A stretch of 64,000 bases of DNA from contig NZ_SJPI01000001.1 in NCBI RefSeq assembly GCF_007859865.1, positions 620,001 to 684,000 on the forward strand, given 5' to 3'. How positions within the stretch are numbered: position 1 is the stretch's first letter; each line of letters opens with the position of its first letter. Positions 52,937 through 62,238 of the stretch are shown here, in pieces. Under the pieces are notes generated by a model. The model was not told the origin of the DNA, searched no databases, and was given only the letters and a program-made list of their open reading frames with translations. Source of the DNA: Rubripirellula amarantea. GTDB lineage: Bacteria; Planctomycetota; Planctomycetia; Pirellulales; Pirellulaceae. A program made the position numbers and the translations under genes.

Positions 52937-54325
52937 ATGAAATTACTAATTAAGAATGGTCGGATCATCACGGCGGACCAAGACTACGTGGCCGACATTC
53001 TGGTCGAGAACGAAATCGTCTCACAGATCGCAACGTCGATTGATACCGATGCTGATGAAACGATCGACGCTTCGGGGAAGTACGTATTCCCCGGATTCAT
53101 CGACCCACACGTGCACATCTACTTGCCGTTCATGGGCACGTACGCCAAAGACACGTACGATTCGGGAAGTCGAGCAGCCTTAGTTGGTGGAACCACCACG
53201 TTGATCGAAATGTGTTGCCCGGCTCGCAATGAAGATCCCATAGAAGCATACGAACTTTGGAAAAGCAAAGCGGAAGGCCTATCCGCTTGTGACTTTTCGT
53301 TTCACATGGGAGTGACGATCTTTGATGAAACCACTCCCGACAAACTGAAGCAGATTGTCGACGACGGAATCACATCGTTCAAAGTTTTCTTGGCATACAA
53401 AGGTGCCTTTGGTGTCACGGATGAAGAGCTGTTCCACACTTGCAAATTGGCAAGCGAACTCGGCGTGGTCGTTACGGCGCATTGCGAGAACGCTGACCTT
53501 GTGAGCCAACGGCAAGCTGAATTGATTGCTGAGGGCAAACTCGGCCCTGAGTACCACGAACCATCGCGTCCGGTCACCGTGGAAGCGTCAGGCGTTCATC
53601 ACTTTTGCACGTTCTTGGAAATGACCGGCGCGAGCGGTTATATCGTCCATACGTCTTGTCGTGACGCAGTCGAAGCCGCGATGCCGTTTCGTGATCGCGG
53701 AGTCGACGTCACTTTGGAAACGGTGATTCCCTACTTGGTGCTCGACAACACCTATGCGGAACTTCCTAACTTCGAAGGTGCCAAGTACGTGATGAGTCCG
53801 CCAATTCGCGATAAAACTCACCAGGCATTTTTGTGGAACGCGATCGCATCAGGAACCATCTCAACGGTTGCTACTGATCACGCACCATTTGATTTTGCAG
53901 GGCAGAAAGAAATGGGGCGGCCACCCGAGTCGAATTTCACCAAAATTCCTAACGGGATTCCTTCGGTCGAACATCGCGCCACCTTGCTTTACACCGCAGG
54001 GGTGTCCACAGGCCGCCTCAGTTTGCGACGGTTTGTTGAGTTGGTTTCGACGAACGCCGCCAAGCAGTTTGGGATGTTCCCTCAGAAAGGCACTATCCAG
54101 CTAGGGGCTCACGCAGACCTCGTGATTTGGGACCCTAGCTATCGAGGAACCATTTCGGCAAGCTCCCACGTGATGGATACCGATTACGACGGCTTTGAAG
54201 GTTTCGAAATCACTGGTCGTCCCGAAGTGGTGACTTGTCGAGGCCAAGTTTCCGTGCGCGACGGCAAGTTTGTGGGAAGCCTCGGACACGGAAAGCTCGT
54301 TCAGCGGTCTACAAAGGCAGAGTGA
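52937..54325 (+). CDS. hydA: Dihydropyrimidinase
   Basis: Cyclic-imide amidohydrolase that opens dihydrouracil or dihydrothymine, the second step of pyrimidine degradation. The 462-residue product has His58/His60 (DPHVHIYLP), the carboxylated Lys149 (TSFKVFLAYKG), His182 (TAHCENADL), His238 (IVHTSCRDA) and Asp314 (ATDHAPFDF), the full binuclear zinc site. It begins 3 bases after the PreA stop, so translation is probably coupled. The length is normal for dihydropyrimidinase/hydantoinase, and operon context supports the pyrimidine substrate. Confidence 0.95.
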   Translation: MKLLIKNGRIITADQDYVADILVENEIVSQIATSIDTDADETIDASGKYVFPGFIDPHVHIYLPFMGTYAKDTYDSGSRAALVGGTTTLIEMCCPARNEDPIEAYELWKSKAEGLSACDFSFHMGVTIFDETTPDKLKQIVDDGITSFKVFLAYKGAFGVTDEELFHTCKLASELGVVVTAHCENADLVSQRQAELIAEGKLGPEYHEPSRPVTVEASGVHHFCTFLEMTGASGYIVHTSCRDAVEAAMPFRDRGVDVTLETVIPYLVLDNTYAELPNFEGAKYVMSPPIRDKTHQAFLWNAIASGTISTVATDHAPFDFAGQKEMGRPPESNFTKIPNGIPSVEHRATLLYTAGVSTGRLSLRRFVELVSTNAAKQFGMFPQKGTIQLGAHADLVIWDPSYRGTISASSHVMDTDYDGFEGFEITGRPEVVTCRGQVSVRDGKFVGSLGHGKLVQRSTKAE

Positions 54326-54366
54326 TCCCGGTAAGATGCGTCATTCGCAGCTCACTCGTTTCGCAC

Positions 54367-55002
54367 ATGCCGGAGACCCAAGCGTTGACCACAACGACCA
54401 CCGAAGAACACATTCTCGTGATTCCCGAATCGTTCATCGCTTCGATCGGCACGATTGAGGGCTTTGAAAAGGACGTCGATCGTTTCTTAAAGCCGATCTT
54501 GCAGAGCGATCAATTGTCGTTTCAACCGCGTGGTCCCATGGAAGTGGACCCGACTTACAAACAGTTGATCCCGTATGTGTTGATGGAATACACCGACGAC
54601 GCCGGCGAAGTGCACCTGTTTACGTACACGCGTGGCGGTGGCGGTGGTGAATCTCGACTCCATGCCAAACGCAGCGTAGGTATCGGCGGGCACATTAGCC
54701 GCGAAGATGCCGACGGGGCAGGGGAGTTGTACGAAACGGGAATGCGACGAGAGTTGGAAGAAGAAGTACAACTGACGTCCCAGTACAGCGAAGAACGTGT
54801 GGGATTAATCTATGACCCATCCAATGATGTCGGCAAAGTTCACCTGGGCGTTGTTCATATTTTCAAGCTTAGCGAACCCCGTGTGCAGAGCAATGAAGAT
54901 GACCTAACCGATGGCGGGTTCGTTAGCTTGGCAACGCTTCGCCAAGAGAGCGATCGGCTTGAAACGTGGAGCCAACTCGCCATCGAGGCTCTGTATTCTT
55001 GA
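54367..55002 (+). CDS. Nudix-domain-like protein
   Basis: A 211-residue protein with a Nudix-type box GIGGHISREDADGAGELYETG followed by MRRELEEEVQL (Gly, then REL.EE spaced as in the GX5EX7REUXEEXGU motif), so probably a hydrolase of nucleoside-diphosphate-linked substrates. N-terminal region (residues 20-80) contains VIPESFIASIGTIEGFEKDV and PRGPMEVDPTYKQLIPYVLM. The frame opens earlier (54235) but overlaps dihydropyrimidinase; ATG 54367 is 41 bases after that stop. Membership in the pyrimidine pathway is not shown. It overlaps nothing and precedes the cysteine desulfurase by 13 bases. Confidence 0.8.
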   Translation: MPETQALTTTTTEEHILVIPESFIASIGTIEGFEKDVDRFLKPILQSDQLSFQPRGPMEVDPTYKQLIPYVLMEYTDDAGEVHLFTYTRGGGGGESRLHAKRSVGIGGHISREDADGAGELYETGMRRELEEEVQLTSQYSEERVGLIYDPSNDVGKVHLGVVHIFKLSEPRVQSNEDDLTDGGFVSLATLRQESDRLETWSQLAIEALYS

Positions 55003-55015
55003 TTCGTCTTTACTC

Positions 55016-56167
55016 ATGATTTACCTCGACCATCACGCGACAACGCCATGTGATGCTCGCGTTGTCGAAACAATGTTGCCTTGGATGACCGAAAAGTTCG
55101 GGAATCCTCATAGCGATCATGCGATGGGACGCGAAGCAAGCGAGGCGATCGAACAAGCCTTACAGACGATCGCGGATGTCATTGAGGCTCCGGTAGATTC
55201 GCTCATTGTGACCAGCGGCGCGACGGAGTCCAACAACTTGGCGATCCGCGGCGCATGCCTGCACCCGCGTCAAAAAAAACGACACATCGTTTCCGTCGCA
55301 ACTGAACATCCCGCAGTGCTCGATGTGCTTGAAGACATGCGGCGAGACGGTTTTCGGGTCACGCTTGTTTCCGTCGGCGCCGACGGGACCGTTGACCTGG
55401 ATCACATTGCCCGAGTGATCGATGATGACACGGCAATGGTATCGGTGATGTGGGCCAACAACGAAATTGGCACGATCAACCCAATCGAGCTCATCGCGGA
55501 ACTTTGCCATGACCGAGGAGTGTTGCTGCATAGCGATGCAACCCAAACGCTCGGGCGGATTCCGGTTAACGTTATCGGTTCGGATGTGGACCTCACCAGC
55601 TTTTCGGCTCACAAGGCTTACGGCCCTAAGGGTATTGGAATTTTAGTCGCGGGCAACGGAAATCGCCGTGTGCGATTGCGGCCACAGATCGTAGGTGGCG
55701 GACAACAACACAACTTGCGTAGCGGGACGCTCAACCCGGCCGCGATCATTGGCATGGCGAAGGCATTTCAGCTTTGCAAAGAAGAACTCGCTGCGTCGAC
55801 CGATCGCATCAATGCTCTCAGAGCTCAGCTTTGGAACAAGCTTTCGCAGAAGATCACTGGCTTGACACTCAACGGTCCTGCTTTGGATTCCTCGCTCCGG
55901 TTGCCGGGAAACCTGAATTTCTCAGTTCCGGGAATTGAGGGTGAAACGTGGTTGGTCGCGACGGACGACGTTGCGTTCAGCACCGGCTCAGCTTGCAGCA
56001 ACACTAAGGCGGAACCGAGCCATGTGCTGCGTGCGATCGGATTGAACGAATCGCTAGCAAGGCAGAGTGTTCGTTTCGGGATTGGACGCCACAATACTGA
56101 AGATGAAATTTCGCTCGCCGTTGATCGCTTGGTGATGTCGTACGAGGAGATTTCACCGGGCCGCTAG
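55016..56167 (+). CDS. iscS: Cysteine desulfurase (NifS/IscS family)
   Basis: PLP enzyme that takes sulfur from cysteine for Fe-S clusters or thio-modification. From ATG 55016 the protein has 383 residues: YLDHHATTPCDARVVETMLP, TSGATESNNLAIRGA, ATEHPAVLDVLEDM, VMWANNEIGTINPI, LLHSDATQTLGRIPV, TSFSAHKAYGPKGIGILVAG (PLP Lys200), and the catalytic Cys in STGSACSNTKAEPSHVL. The frame extends upstream (to 54911) inside the Nudix gene and is not part of the protein. The short spacing (13 bases) suggests co-transcription with the Nudix gene. NifS-like and IscS-like members cannot be separated here. Confidence 0.92.
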   Translation: MIYLDHHATTPCDARVVETMLPWMTEKFGNPHSDHAMGREASEAIEQALQTIADVIEAPVDSLIVTSGATESNNLAIRGACLHPRQKKRHIVSVATEHPAVLDVLEDMRRDGFRVTLVSVGADGTVDLDHIARVIDDDTAMVSVMWANNEIGTINPIELIAELCHDRGVLLHSDATQTLGRIPVNVIGSDVDLTSFSAHKAYGPKGIGILVAGNGNRRVRLRPQIVGGGQQHNLRSGTLNPAAIIGMAKAFQLCKEELAASTDRINALRAQLWNKLSQKITGLTLNGPALDSSLRLPGNLNFSVPGIEGETWLVATDDVAFSTGSACSNTKAEPSHVLRAIGLNESLARQSVRFGIGRHNTEDEISLAVDRLVMSYEEISPGR

Positions 56168-56361
56168 CCCCCGCATTTCCCCCAAACACCCAAAGCTCCG
56201 TTTCCCGCTGCCAATTACCCACTGAATCTCTCTTTACCCCACGTCGGGGTTGGGGTTAACCTTTGGCCATCAAAACCCCAAGAATCCGTGGTGTGGCGTT
56301 GGCCATCACGACCGAGGTCAACGGACTTGGTTTATCCCTAGGAAACTCGAAGGATTGAGCG

Positions 56362-58473
56362 ATGGGCGGAGTCCCAATGCTGCTGATGATGATTGCCGCA
56401 GCCGGCGTCACATACGGATGGCAGCCAGACAAAAGCGGCGATCAAGCAACCGCGGTCGAGTACATTGTGCAAGTTACTCCACATGAACTTGCGCAAATCG
56501 AACAGATCGGCGAGATCAGCAGCGTGATCGATCCCGAGGTGCGCGGTTATGTTTCCCGCGTGGTCATCCGTGTGGGCACAGGCACACCGCCTTGGACTCT
56601 TCCTAAAGCTTTGGCTGAAGATCGAGTGGCACTGCTCAAACCCGATCCGCAAGCCGGAAGCGGATTCAGCATGCCTTCCTCGCTGCAACAATCCGCCAAT
56701 AACGCTGCCGCAAACACAACCAACGCACTCCGTGGAGCCGTCGATCAAGCCGGCCGAGACATCGCGGCCCAAGGCCAGCAATCCGCGAACAATTTGCTCG
56801 ATCGAATTCGCGGCACCGGTCAAAACGCCGACGATCGTGCCGTTATCTCGCCGCCATCGACTCGGTCGACCAATTCAGCAGCCACGAACAATAGTCCTTT
56901 CGCAGCCCCCGCGCTTCCGGGATCAACAGACCTTCAAAACAACTACGCGCAAGCCCGAAGCGGAGGTCCATCCACCGACCCCACCACTTCTCGCGACAAC
57001 GCGTGGGATCGTTATGGCGCAAATCCGAATCTAGCGGGCACGTCCCAACCCAGAACTACCGCTCAGTCCAACACGCGTTTAGCTGCCGGTCCCACAACCG
57101 CCGACCGCAATGCTCAATCTGCTGCTAGTCGAAACACACAATCGCGCAGCGCGACCGGACTTGGACCAAGTGACACGTTCGGCCGGATGCCATCAGGCCT
57201 GAGCGATCCGACAACTCGCGATTACAGCCGAAACCAAGCTCAATCGGCCTCCGTCGACGATCGCTCACGCACCGGCTACGAAGACCTCGATAGCCGTAGT
57301 GGCTTGGGCGACCAAGGCATCTACACCCAGATCGGACAAACTCAACAGGACTTTGCCGGCGGTAGAACGAACACCCAATACAACGGTTTCGACACCGCAG
57401 CTTCCCAAAATCGAGACCTGATACCGGCAAACCGAAGTAGTCAAACCGCAACCAGTAATTCAGGTCAATCTCAGTACAGCGTCCCATCCTTCGCGGATCG
57501 CACGCAAAGCAGCAGCCGACTTCAGGCCCGCAATCCGAACCTCACCAATGCTGAAATCGCTGCCGGCGGCTGGGACTTCGACGCGTACAATCGCCTGATC
57601 GATAGAAACGGCAACGTTATCCCTGAAGCGGCATCGCAGCTTGCCAATCAAGCAACCGGCTCGAACCTTGGCAACACGACCGCCACCGACGCTTGGCTCC
57701 GTGAAGCGCAAGCCGCACAAAGCAACGCCAACCGAACAAGCAGCAACCCGTACCTGAGATATGACGATCCACGCCGTGTCGACACCAGCACGAACCTCGC
57801 CGGCGATGCGACATCGAACTACAATCCATCGCTTCAAAATCCGCCGAGTCAAAATTCGGGAAATCTGAACTGGCCAAACACCGCTTCTAATCCATTGTCC
57901 AATCGTGATATGACGACGGCAGCTTTGGGCGGTAACGGTAGCCCCAACCTTGGTTATCCCAATCAAGCCGCGTCGATGAATGCAAACTCATCGCTGAACG
58001 GTAACGGTCCGTTGATGACCAACTATGCCAATGGTCAAAATCAACCTGCCGCGAATGACTACCGTTATCCCAATACGCAAACCAGGGATCCAAGTGGTTA
58101 CAGCCCCAATGGTTATGGCACAGCTAACGGCTACCCATCGGCGGGGGGCTATCCGAGCCAAAGTTTCGACAACAGCGCGGCGATCATTGCAGCACGTCAG
58201 CCGTCACCGCAAGACAGCGTTCGATCCACGAGTCCCCCCAGCGTTGACCCGGTCTCGATGTCTGATTTGGGTACCTCTTCCGCGACCAGAACTCGTCAAC
58301 CGATTGAGCGTCCTAAGCAGGTTGCAGCTCAACCGCTTTTCAACGGTTTGTTGCTAGTATCATTTGTGGCCAATATCTATCTGCTGTTTTGGCTCAAACG
58401 AATTCGGTTGCAGTTCCGAGACTTGGTGGCCGCTAAACGAGTCGCCAACTCGGCCTCTGTTTCGGCTTCTTAG
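56362..58473 (+). CDS. Asn/Ser/Gln-rich membrane-anchored protein
   Basis: A 703-residue protein, not assigned to a family. Residues 1-25 are hydrophobic (MGGVPMLLMMIAAAGVTYGW), probably a signal peptide. Residues 30-85 look folded: VEYIVQVTPHELAQIEQIGE and VSRVVIRVGTGTPPWTLPKA. From about 90 to 650 it is low-complexity, rich in Asn, Ser, Thr, Gln, Gly and Pro, with no recognised domains, likely disordered. Near the end comes a transmembrane helix (LFNGLLLVSFVANIYLLFWL) followed by a basic segment (KRIRLQFRDLVAAKRVANS). The topology suggests an anchored surface or periplasmic protein. Function unknown; expect planctomycete-restricted distribution. Confidence 0.75.
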   Translation: MGGVPMLLMMIAAAGVTYGWQPDKSGDQATAVEYIVQVTPHELAQIEQIGEISSVIDPEVRGYVSRVVIRVGTGTPPWTLPKALAEDRVALLKPDPQAGSGFSMPSSLQQSANNAAANTTNALRGAVDQAGRDIAAQGQQSANNLLDRIRGTGQNADDRAVISPPSTRSTNSAATNNSPFAAPALPGSTDLQNNYAQARSGGPSTDPTTSRDNAWDRYGANPNLAGTSQPRTTAQSNTRLAAGPTTADRNAQSAASRNTQSRSATGLGPSDTFGRMPSGLSDPTTRDYSRNQAQSASVDDRSRTGYEDLDSRSGLGDQGIYTQIGQTQQDFAGGRTNTQYNGFDTAASQNRDLIPANRSSQTATSNSGQSQYSVPSFADRTQSSSRLQARNPNLTNAEIAAGGWDFDAYNRLIDRNGNVIPEAASQLANQATGSNLGNTTATDAWLREAQAAQSNANRTSSNPYLRYDDPRRVDTSTNLAGDATSNYNPSLQNPPSQNSGNLNWPNTASNPLSNRDMTTAALGGNGSPNLGYPNQAASMNANSSLNGNGPLMTNYANGQNQPAANDYRYPNTQTRDPSGYSPNGYGTANGYPSAGGYPSQSFDNSAAIIAARQPSPQDSVRSTSPPSVDPVSMSDLGTSSATRTRQPIERPKQVAAQPLFNGLLLVSFVANIYLLFWLKRIRLQFRDLVAAKRVANSASVSAS

Positions 58474-58986
58474 CAGGCAAACCATAGCGTTAGCGGTTTA
58501 CCGCATCGAAGCCCTGGTCGAGAACCCTTGCTTGGATTGTCGCAAGCCTTCCTTGCCAGCGTTACAGATGTACACCCGAGCGGGGGAGCCCTAGCGGTCA
58601 ACGCCGCATAATTATGCATTGCGTGCTGCAAAATATTTAAAGCAATGCTAGCAGGTACACCCTAGCCAACCGTGTAAGATAAGATTACCCCATCTAGGGT
58701 GATTTTAGAAATTTTGCGTGGCGCCGTCTCACTCATTCGCCCTAGTATGTTTGAGGGGCGATTGGCTTCTTTAAAACTTAAAAAAACAGAGCCAATTTGG
58801 ATTTTCCGAGGCGGCTTAGATGGTTAGACTACGCTCCCTATTTGAGGGGTGGCCTTACAGGACGCACCCTCGTGTGAGGGTGACATTAAACGCATGGTAG
58901 CGAATCGCTCTCCACGTCGGCCAGAAGATGGTGATTCTTCCTATCCGACAAGAGTTGCACCTTTTCTTTCCCGACTGGAAATACGA
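58474..58986. other. Long leader region upstream of response regulator
   Basis: 513 bases with no clear gene. It holds an inverted repeat ACCCTAG (58659-58665) / CTAGGGT (58694-58700), a strong hairpin CACCCTC (58865-58871) loop GTGT GAGGGTG (58876-58882), and two copies of TTTGAGGGG between about 58748 and 58850. An AT-rich stretch (58770-58800) may contain the promoter. The frame of the regulator stays open to 58849 but without a receiver domain. Possibly a regulated leader. Confidence 0.4.
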
Positions 58987-59619
58987 ATGACAAAGAAACT
59001 ACTAATTGTGGATGATCACGAAATCATCCGATTGGGCCTCAACTTGATGCTCAAGGACACCGACATCGAGATCGCCGCTGAAGCGACGTCCGCAGCCGAA
59101 GCGCTGGCGGCAGTCGAAAAGTCGGTACCCGACGTCGTGCTGATGGACATTCGGATGGAAGGTGGAGACGGGCTAAACGCTCTGGGCCGCTTGAAACTCG
59201 ATCATCCTGATTTACCGATCGTGCTGTTCTCGGCCTACGACAACCCAACGTACATCGCTCGCGCGGTCGCTTTGGGAGCTTCCGGGTACGTGCTTAAGTC
59301 TGCTCCGCGTGAACGTTTGATTGACGCCCTTAACACGGCAGCATCGGGCGAATCAGCTTGGACACGTGAAGAGCTTCGACGCGTCACAGGTGCCCTGGCA
59401 ACACCACGGTTGAGCCAGGACATCGAAGTTCCACTTACCCAACGCGAAAGCGAAGTCCTTCGTCAAATGGCTTTGGGCCTGACGAACAAGGAAATCGCCA
59501 AGATGCTTGGAATCAGCTACGAAACAGTGAAGGAACATGTCCAACACATCCTTCGCAAGATCGGCGTTAGCGATCGTACTCAAGCCGCAGTTTGGGCGGT
59601 CCGCAAGAAGCTTGTTTAA
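58987..59619 (+). CDS. LuxR/NarL-family response regulator
   Basis: A 210-residue two-component response regulator. The receiver domain (residues 1-120) has KLLIVDDHEIIRLGLNLML, phospho-acceptor Asp54 (VVLMDIRMEGG), the Ser/Thr and Lys switch residues in PIVLFSAYDN and GYVLKSAPRE. The C-terminal helix-turn-helix (about 145-205) reads LTQRESEVLRQMALGLTNKE, IAKMLGISYETVKEHVQHIL. ATG 58987 has GGAA at the right distance, and the preceding in-frame sequence lacks the domain start. No histidine kinase is in the window. A degenerate repeat and a strong terminator follow. Confidence 0.93.
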   Translation: MTKKLLIVDDHEIIRLGLNLMLKDTDIEIAAEATSAAEALAAVEKSVPDVVLMDIRMEGGDGLNALGRLKLDHPDLPIVLFSAYDNPTYIARAVALGASGYVLKSAPRERLIDALNTAASGESAWTREELRRVTGALATPRLSQDIEVPLTQRESEVLRQMALGLTNKEIAKMLGISYETVKEHVQHILRKIGVSDRTQAAVWAVRKKLV

Positions 59620-59672
59620 GCAGAACGCGTGAGTTAAGCAGAATGCATTGGTCTAGGCAGAACGCCAAGACC
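59617..59672. repeat. Degenerate 18-19-bp tandem repeat (3 copies)
   Basis: Three units starting TAAGCAGAACGC (59617), TAAGCAGAATGC (59635) and TAGGCAGAACGC (59654), the first including the response-regulator TAA stop. They share AGAACGC with the 33348 array. Confidence 0.8.
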
Positions 59673-59687
59673 CTCACTTCTAACACG

Positions 59688-59726
59688 AAAAAACCCTTCA
59701 TCTGATGATCAGATGAAGGGTTTTTC
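59688..59726. terminator. Strong bidirectional terminator
   Basis: Near-perfect palindrome: AAAAAACCCTTCATCTGAT, its centre at about 59707, and ATCAGATGAAGGGTTTTTC, giving a 15-17 bp stem with A-run on one side and T-run on the other. It separates the convergent response regulator and rpsA and should work both ways. Confidence 0.9.
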
Positions 59727-59806
59727 TTTTGTCGTAAGTAAGCAGGCCGTCAAATAGATTGCTAAGTAGACCGCAAGTCGCCAGTCGCCAGCGGTAAGCT
59801 GGCCAA

Positions 59807-59831
59807 AAGGCCGGTTTGCACCGGCCTTTTT
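59807..59831 (-). terminator. Rho-independent terminator of rpsA
   Basis: On the minus strand, AAGGCCGG, loop TGCAAA, CCGGCCTT and then TT: an 8 bp GC-rich stem about 20 bases beyond the rpsA stop (59852). On the plus strand the same hairpin is followed by TTTTT, so it may also act there. Confidence 0.75.
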
Positions 59832-59851
59832 CCATGACGGAATTCGCTTGC

Positions 59852-61648
59852 TTATTCGCCGGTTGGGAAAAGCGGGCCTTCGCCGCTTCCAAGTCCGCCC
59901 TTAAGATCGCCGTCTTCGACGTTCGGCATGCCTGCACTGGCTTCGGCTGCTTCAGCAGCGGCGGCTGCACGCTCTTGCTCTTCGCCCCAACCGACTCGCT
60001 TAAGCGACAAGCCAATCTTGCGTTCGTCGGTATCAACGCGAAGCACTTTGACTTCGATGTCTTGGCCGACCTTGACCACTTCTTCGGGGTCTTCAACCTT
60101 GTGCTCGGCCAATTCGCTGATGTGCAACAGACCTTCCAAGCCATCTTCGAGACCGATGAAGACACCAAAGTTGGTGATCTTGGTGACCTTACCTTTGACC
60201 AATTGGCCGGGCAGGTAGTTATCGGGAATGTCGCCATCCCATGGGTCGTTATCAAGCTGCTTGAGCCCAAGAGCGATCCGACGACGACTTTCGTCGACGC
60301 TGAGGATACGACATTCGATTTCCTGGCCCTTTTCCAGCATTTCGCTCGGATGGCCAATCTTGCGAGTCCAAGACATATCCGAAACGTGCAACAGGCCGTC
60401 GATTCCCTCTTCCAATTCGATGAAAGCACCGTAGTTGGTGAGGTTTCGAACCTTGCCTTTGACGTCTTGGCCTTCGGGGTAACGCTCGATGACTTCGTCC
60501 CAAGGATTCTTTTGGGTCTGCTTCATGCCGAGCGAAAGCTGTTGGCCTTCGGGATCGACACCCAGAATTCGGACTTCGATGGCATCGCCAATGTTGACCA
60601 ATTCGCTCGGGTGATTGACTCGCTTGGTCCATGACATTTCTGAAATGTGGACCAGACCTTCGATACCGGGCTCGAGTTTGACGAACGCACCATAGGACAT
60701 GACGTTGACGACTTCGCCCTTGTGATCGCTTTCGACCGGGTACTTGGTTTCGATGTTTTCCCAAGGATTGCGGTCCTTTTGCTTCAAACCGAGAGCAATC
60801 TTTTGCTTTTCGCGGTCGATGTGCAGAACCTTGACGTCGATTTCTTGGTCGATCGAAACCATTTCGGTTGGGTGACCGATACGTTCCCAGGCCATGTCGG
60901 TGATGTGCAGCAAACCGTCGATTCCGCCCAGGTCCACGAACGCACCGAAATCGGCGATGTTCTTGACGATACCCTTGCGAATTTGGCCGGTTTCCAGCTC
61001 TTTCATCAAGTATGCGCGGTCTTCTTCGCGTTGACGTTCGATCAACGAACGACGGCTGATCACGATGTTTCGACGAGTATCGTCGATCTTCAGCACTTCG
61101 GCTTGGATCACGCGACCAATGAAATCGCCGATGTCGCCGGGACGGCGAATATCGACTTGGCTGCCGGGCAAGAAGACGGGAACACCGATGTTGACCAGCA
61201 ATCCGCCTTTGATTTTGCGAGTGACCGTGCCGGTGACGACTTGGCCTTCGCTGATTTCGCTGATAATGCGTTCCCACTCGATGATCGACTCAGCCTTCTT
61301 CTTGCTGAGCGAGATCATGCCGTAGGGGTCATCGGCGGCGCCGAGTTCGTCTTCCATTTCCTCGATGAGGACTTTGACGATACCGCCAACAACGGGCTGT
61401 TCTTCTTCAGGGCCCCACTCGGTGACCGAGACGGTGCCTTCACTCTTGAAACCGACGTCGATCAGCACCCATTCGTCGTTTACTTCGACGATCTTTCCGT
61501 CAACGATTTCGCCTTGAGCGTAATCCTGCTCTTCTTGCTGCAGGTACTCGATCAGCCACTCTTCGGCTTGTTCATCCGGGGCCAAAACGGCCAATTCGTT
61601 GGAAAGGTCGTCGTCGTCGAGGTTGCGAATGAGGTTGCGATTTACCAT
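59852..61648 (-). CDS. rpsA: 30S ribosomal protein S1
   Basis: S1 binds mRNA on the small ribosomal subunit and is needed for translation initiation on structured or weak-SD leaders. The 598-residue protein has six S1/OB repeats: two divergent N-terminal ones (residues about 45-215) and four regular ones (about 225-560) with the repeated pattern GxVxxxxxxGAFVxL...GLxHxSxMxW (e.g. GIVKNIADFGAFVDLGGIDG; GKVRNLTNYGAFIELEEGID; GKVTKITNFGVFIGLEDGLE). It ends in an Ala/Glu-rich tail (residues 555-598). The two plus-strand frames of 272 and 344 codons opposite it are shadows of this biased sequence. A terminator lies right after the gene. Confidence 0.97.
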   Translation of the reverse strand: MVNRNLIRNLDDDDLSNELAVLAPDEQAEEWLIEYLQQEEQDYAQGEIVDGKIVEVNDEWVLIDVGFKSEGTVSVTEWGPEEEQPVVGGIVKVLIEEMEDELGAADDPYGMISLSKKKAESIIEWERIISEISEGQVVTGTVTRKIKGGLLVNIGVPVFLPGSQVDIRRPGDIGDFIGRVIQAEVLKIDDTRRNIVISRRSLIERQREEDRAYLMKELETGQIRKGIVKNIADFGAFVDLGGIDGLLHITDMAWERIGHPTEMVSIDQEIDVKVLHIDREKQKIALGLKQKDRNPWENIETKYPVESDHKGEVVNVMSYGAFVKLEPGIEGLVHISEMSWTKRVNHPSELVNIGDAIEVRILGVDPEGQQLSLGMKQTQKNPWDEVIERYPEGQDVKGKVRNLTNYGAFIELEEGIDGLLHVSDMSWTRKIGHPSEMLEKGQEIECRILSVDESRRRIALGLKQLDNDPWDGDIPDNYLPGQLVKGKVTKITNFGVFIGLEDGLEGLLHISELAEHKVEDPEEVVKVGQDIEVKVLRVDTDERKIGLSLKRVGWGEEQERAAAAAEAAEASAGMPNVEDGDLKGGLGSGEGPLFPTGE

Positions 61649-62238
61649 GTTTTTGATTCAATCCAGGTGCAAACGGTTTGACGAAGCTCGGCACCGGTGG
61701 CGTGTACGCGAGGCCAAAAGCCGTTAGCAAAAGGGGGTTAGAGGGGTTTCTTGGAAAGCCACCGAAAATTTTGATCTTCTGACGTCAGTCACCGCTGATC
61801 TTGCGAACTGCGCAGGAGTGACCCGCGCATGGTCGCGTAACCTATCAAAGCCAAAAATTCGTCACAACAGCTAACCTCGGGGTTTGTCGCGGTTTCACGG
61901 CAATACCTTGCTTAAACTGGCTACCCGAGGCCCGGCATCTGGTAGCCAAACGCCCAATCGACGATGATCGGGTACACCAGCGGTTTATCAGCACCGGTGC
62001 CAGCGGATTATCCGCACGGGAAATGGAACACCGGATAAGCCAACGAGTCACCACGCGGCCTTCACCGGTCGCTCGACATCTCTGGCCGCTGAACAAAGGC
62101 TTCTGCACCACACCCAGGTCTTGTTCCCTTCGATCCAGTTCCCTTCGATCCAGGCCTCGTTCCCGCCAGGCCACGTTCCCTCCGCTATTTTCGTTTTCTG
62201 TTCATCCACTCGTTCTTGCCACACGCCAACTGGCCACC
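61649..62238. other. Divergent intergenic region rpsA/rpiB
   Basis: 590 bases with no gene I trust. Features: a perfect 10-base palindrome CTGACGTCAG (61779-61788) in the rpsA leader side, and two direct copies of a 15-mer TTCCCTTCGATCCAG (62124-62138 and 62139-62153) about 85 bases before rpiB. It probably contains the strong rpsA promoter and the long rpsA leader. Confidence 0.45.
62124..62153. repeat. 15-bp direct tandem repeat (2 copies)
   Basis: TTCCCTTCGATCCAG repeated exactly, head to tail, upstream of rpiB. Only two copies; effect unknown. Confidence 0.9.

Noticed and set aside
59816-61681. Two long plus-strand frames (272 and 344 codons) opposite rpsA, rich in Phe, Asp and Leu
   Set aside because: They are the antisense of highly expressed rpsA with strong codon bias; composition is unnatural and no family fits.
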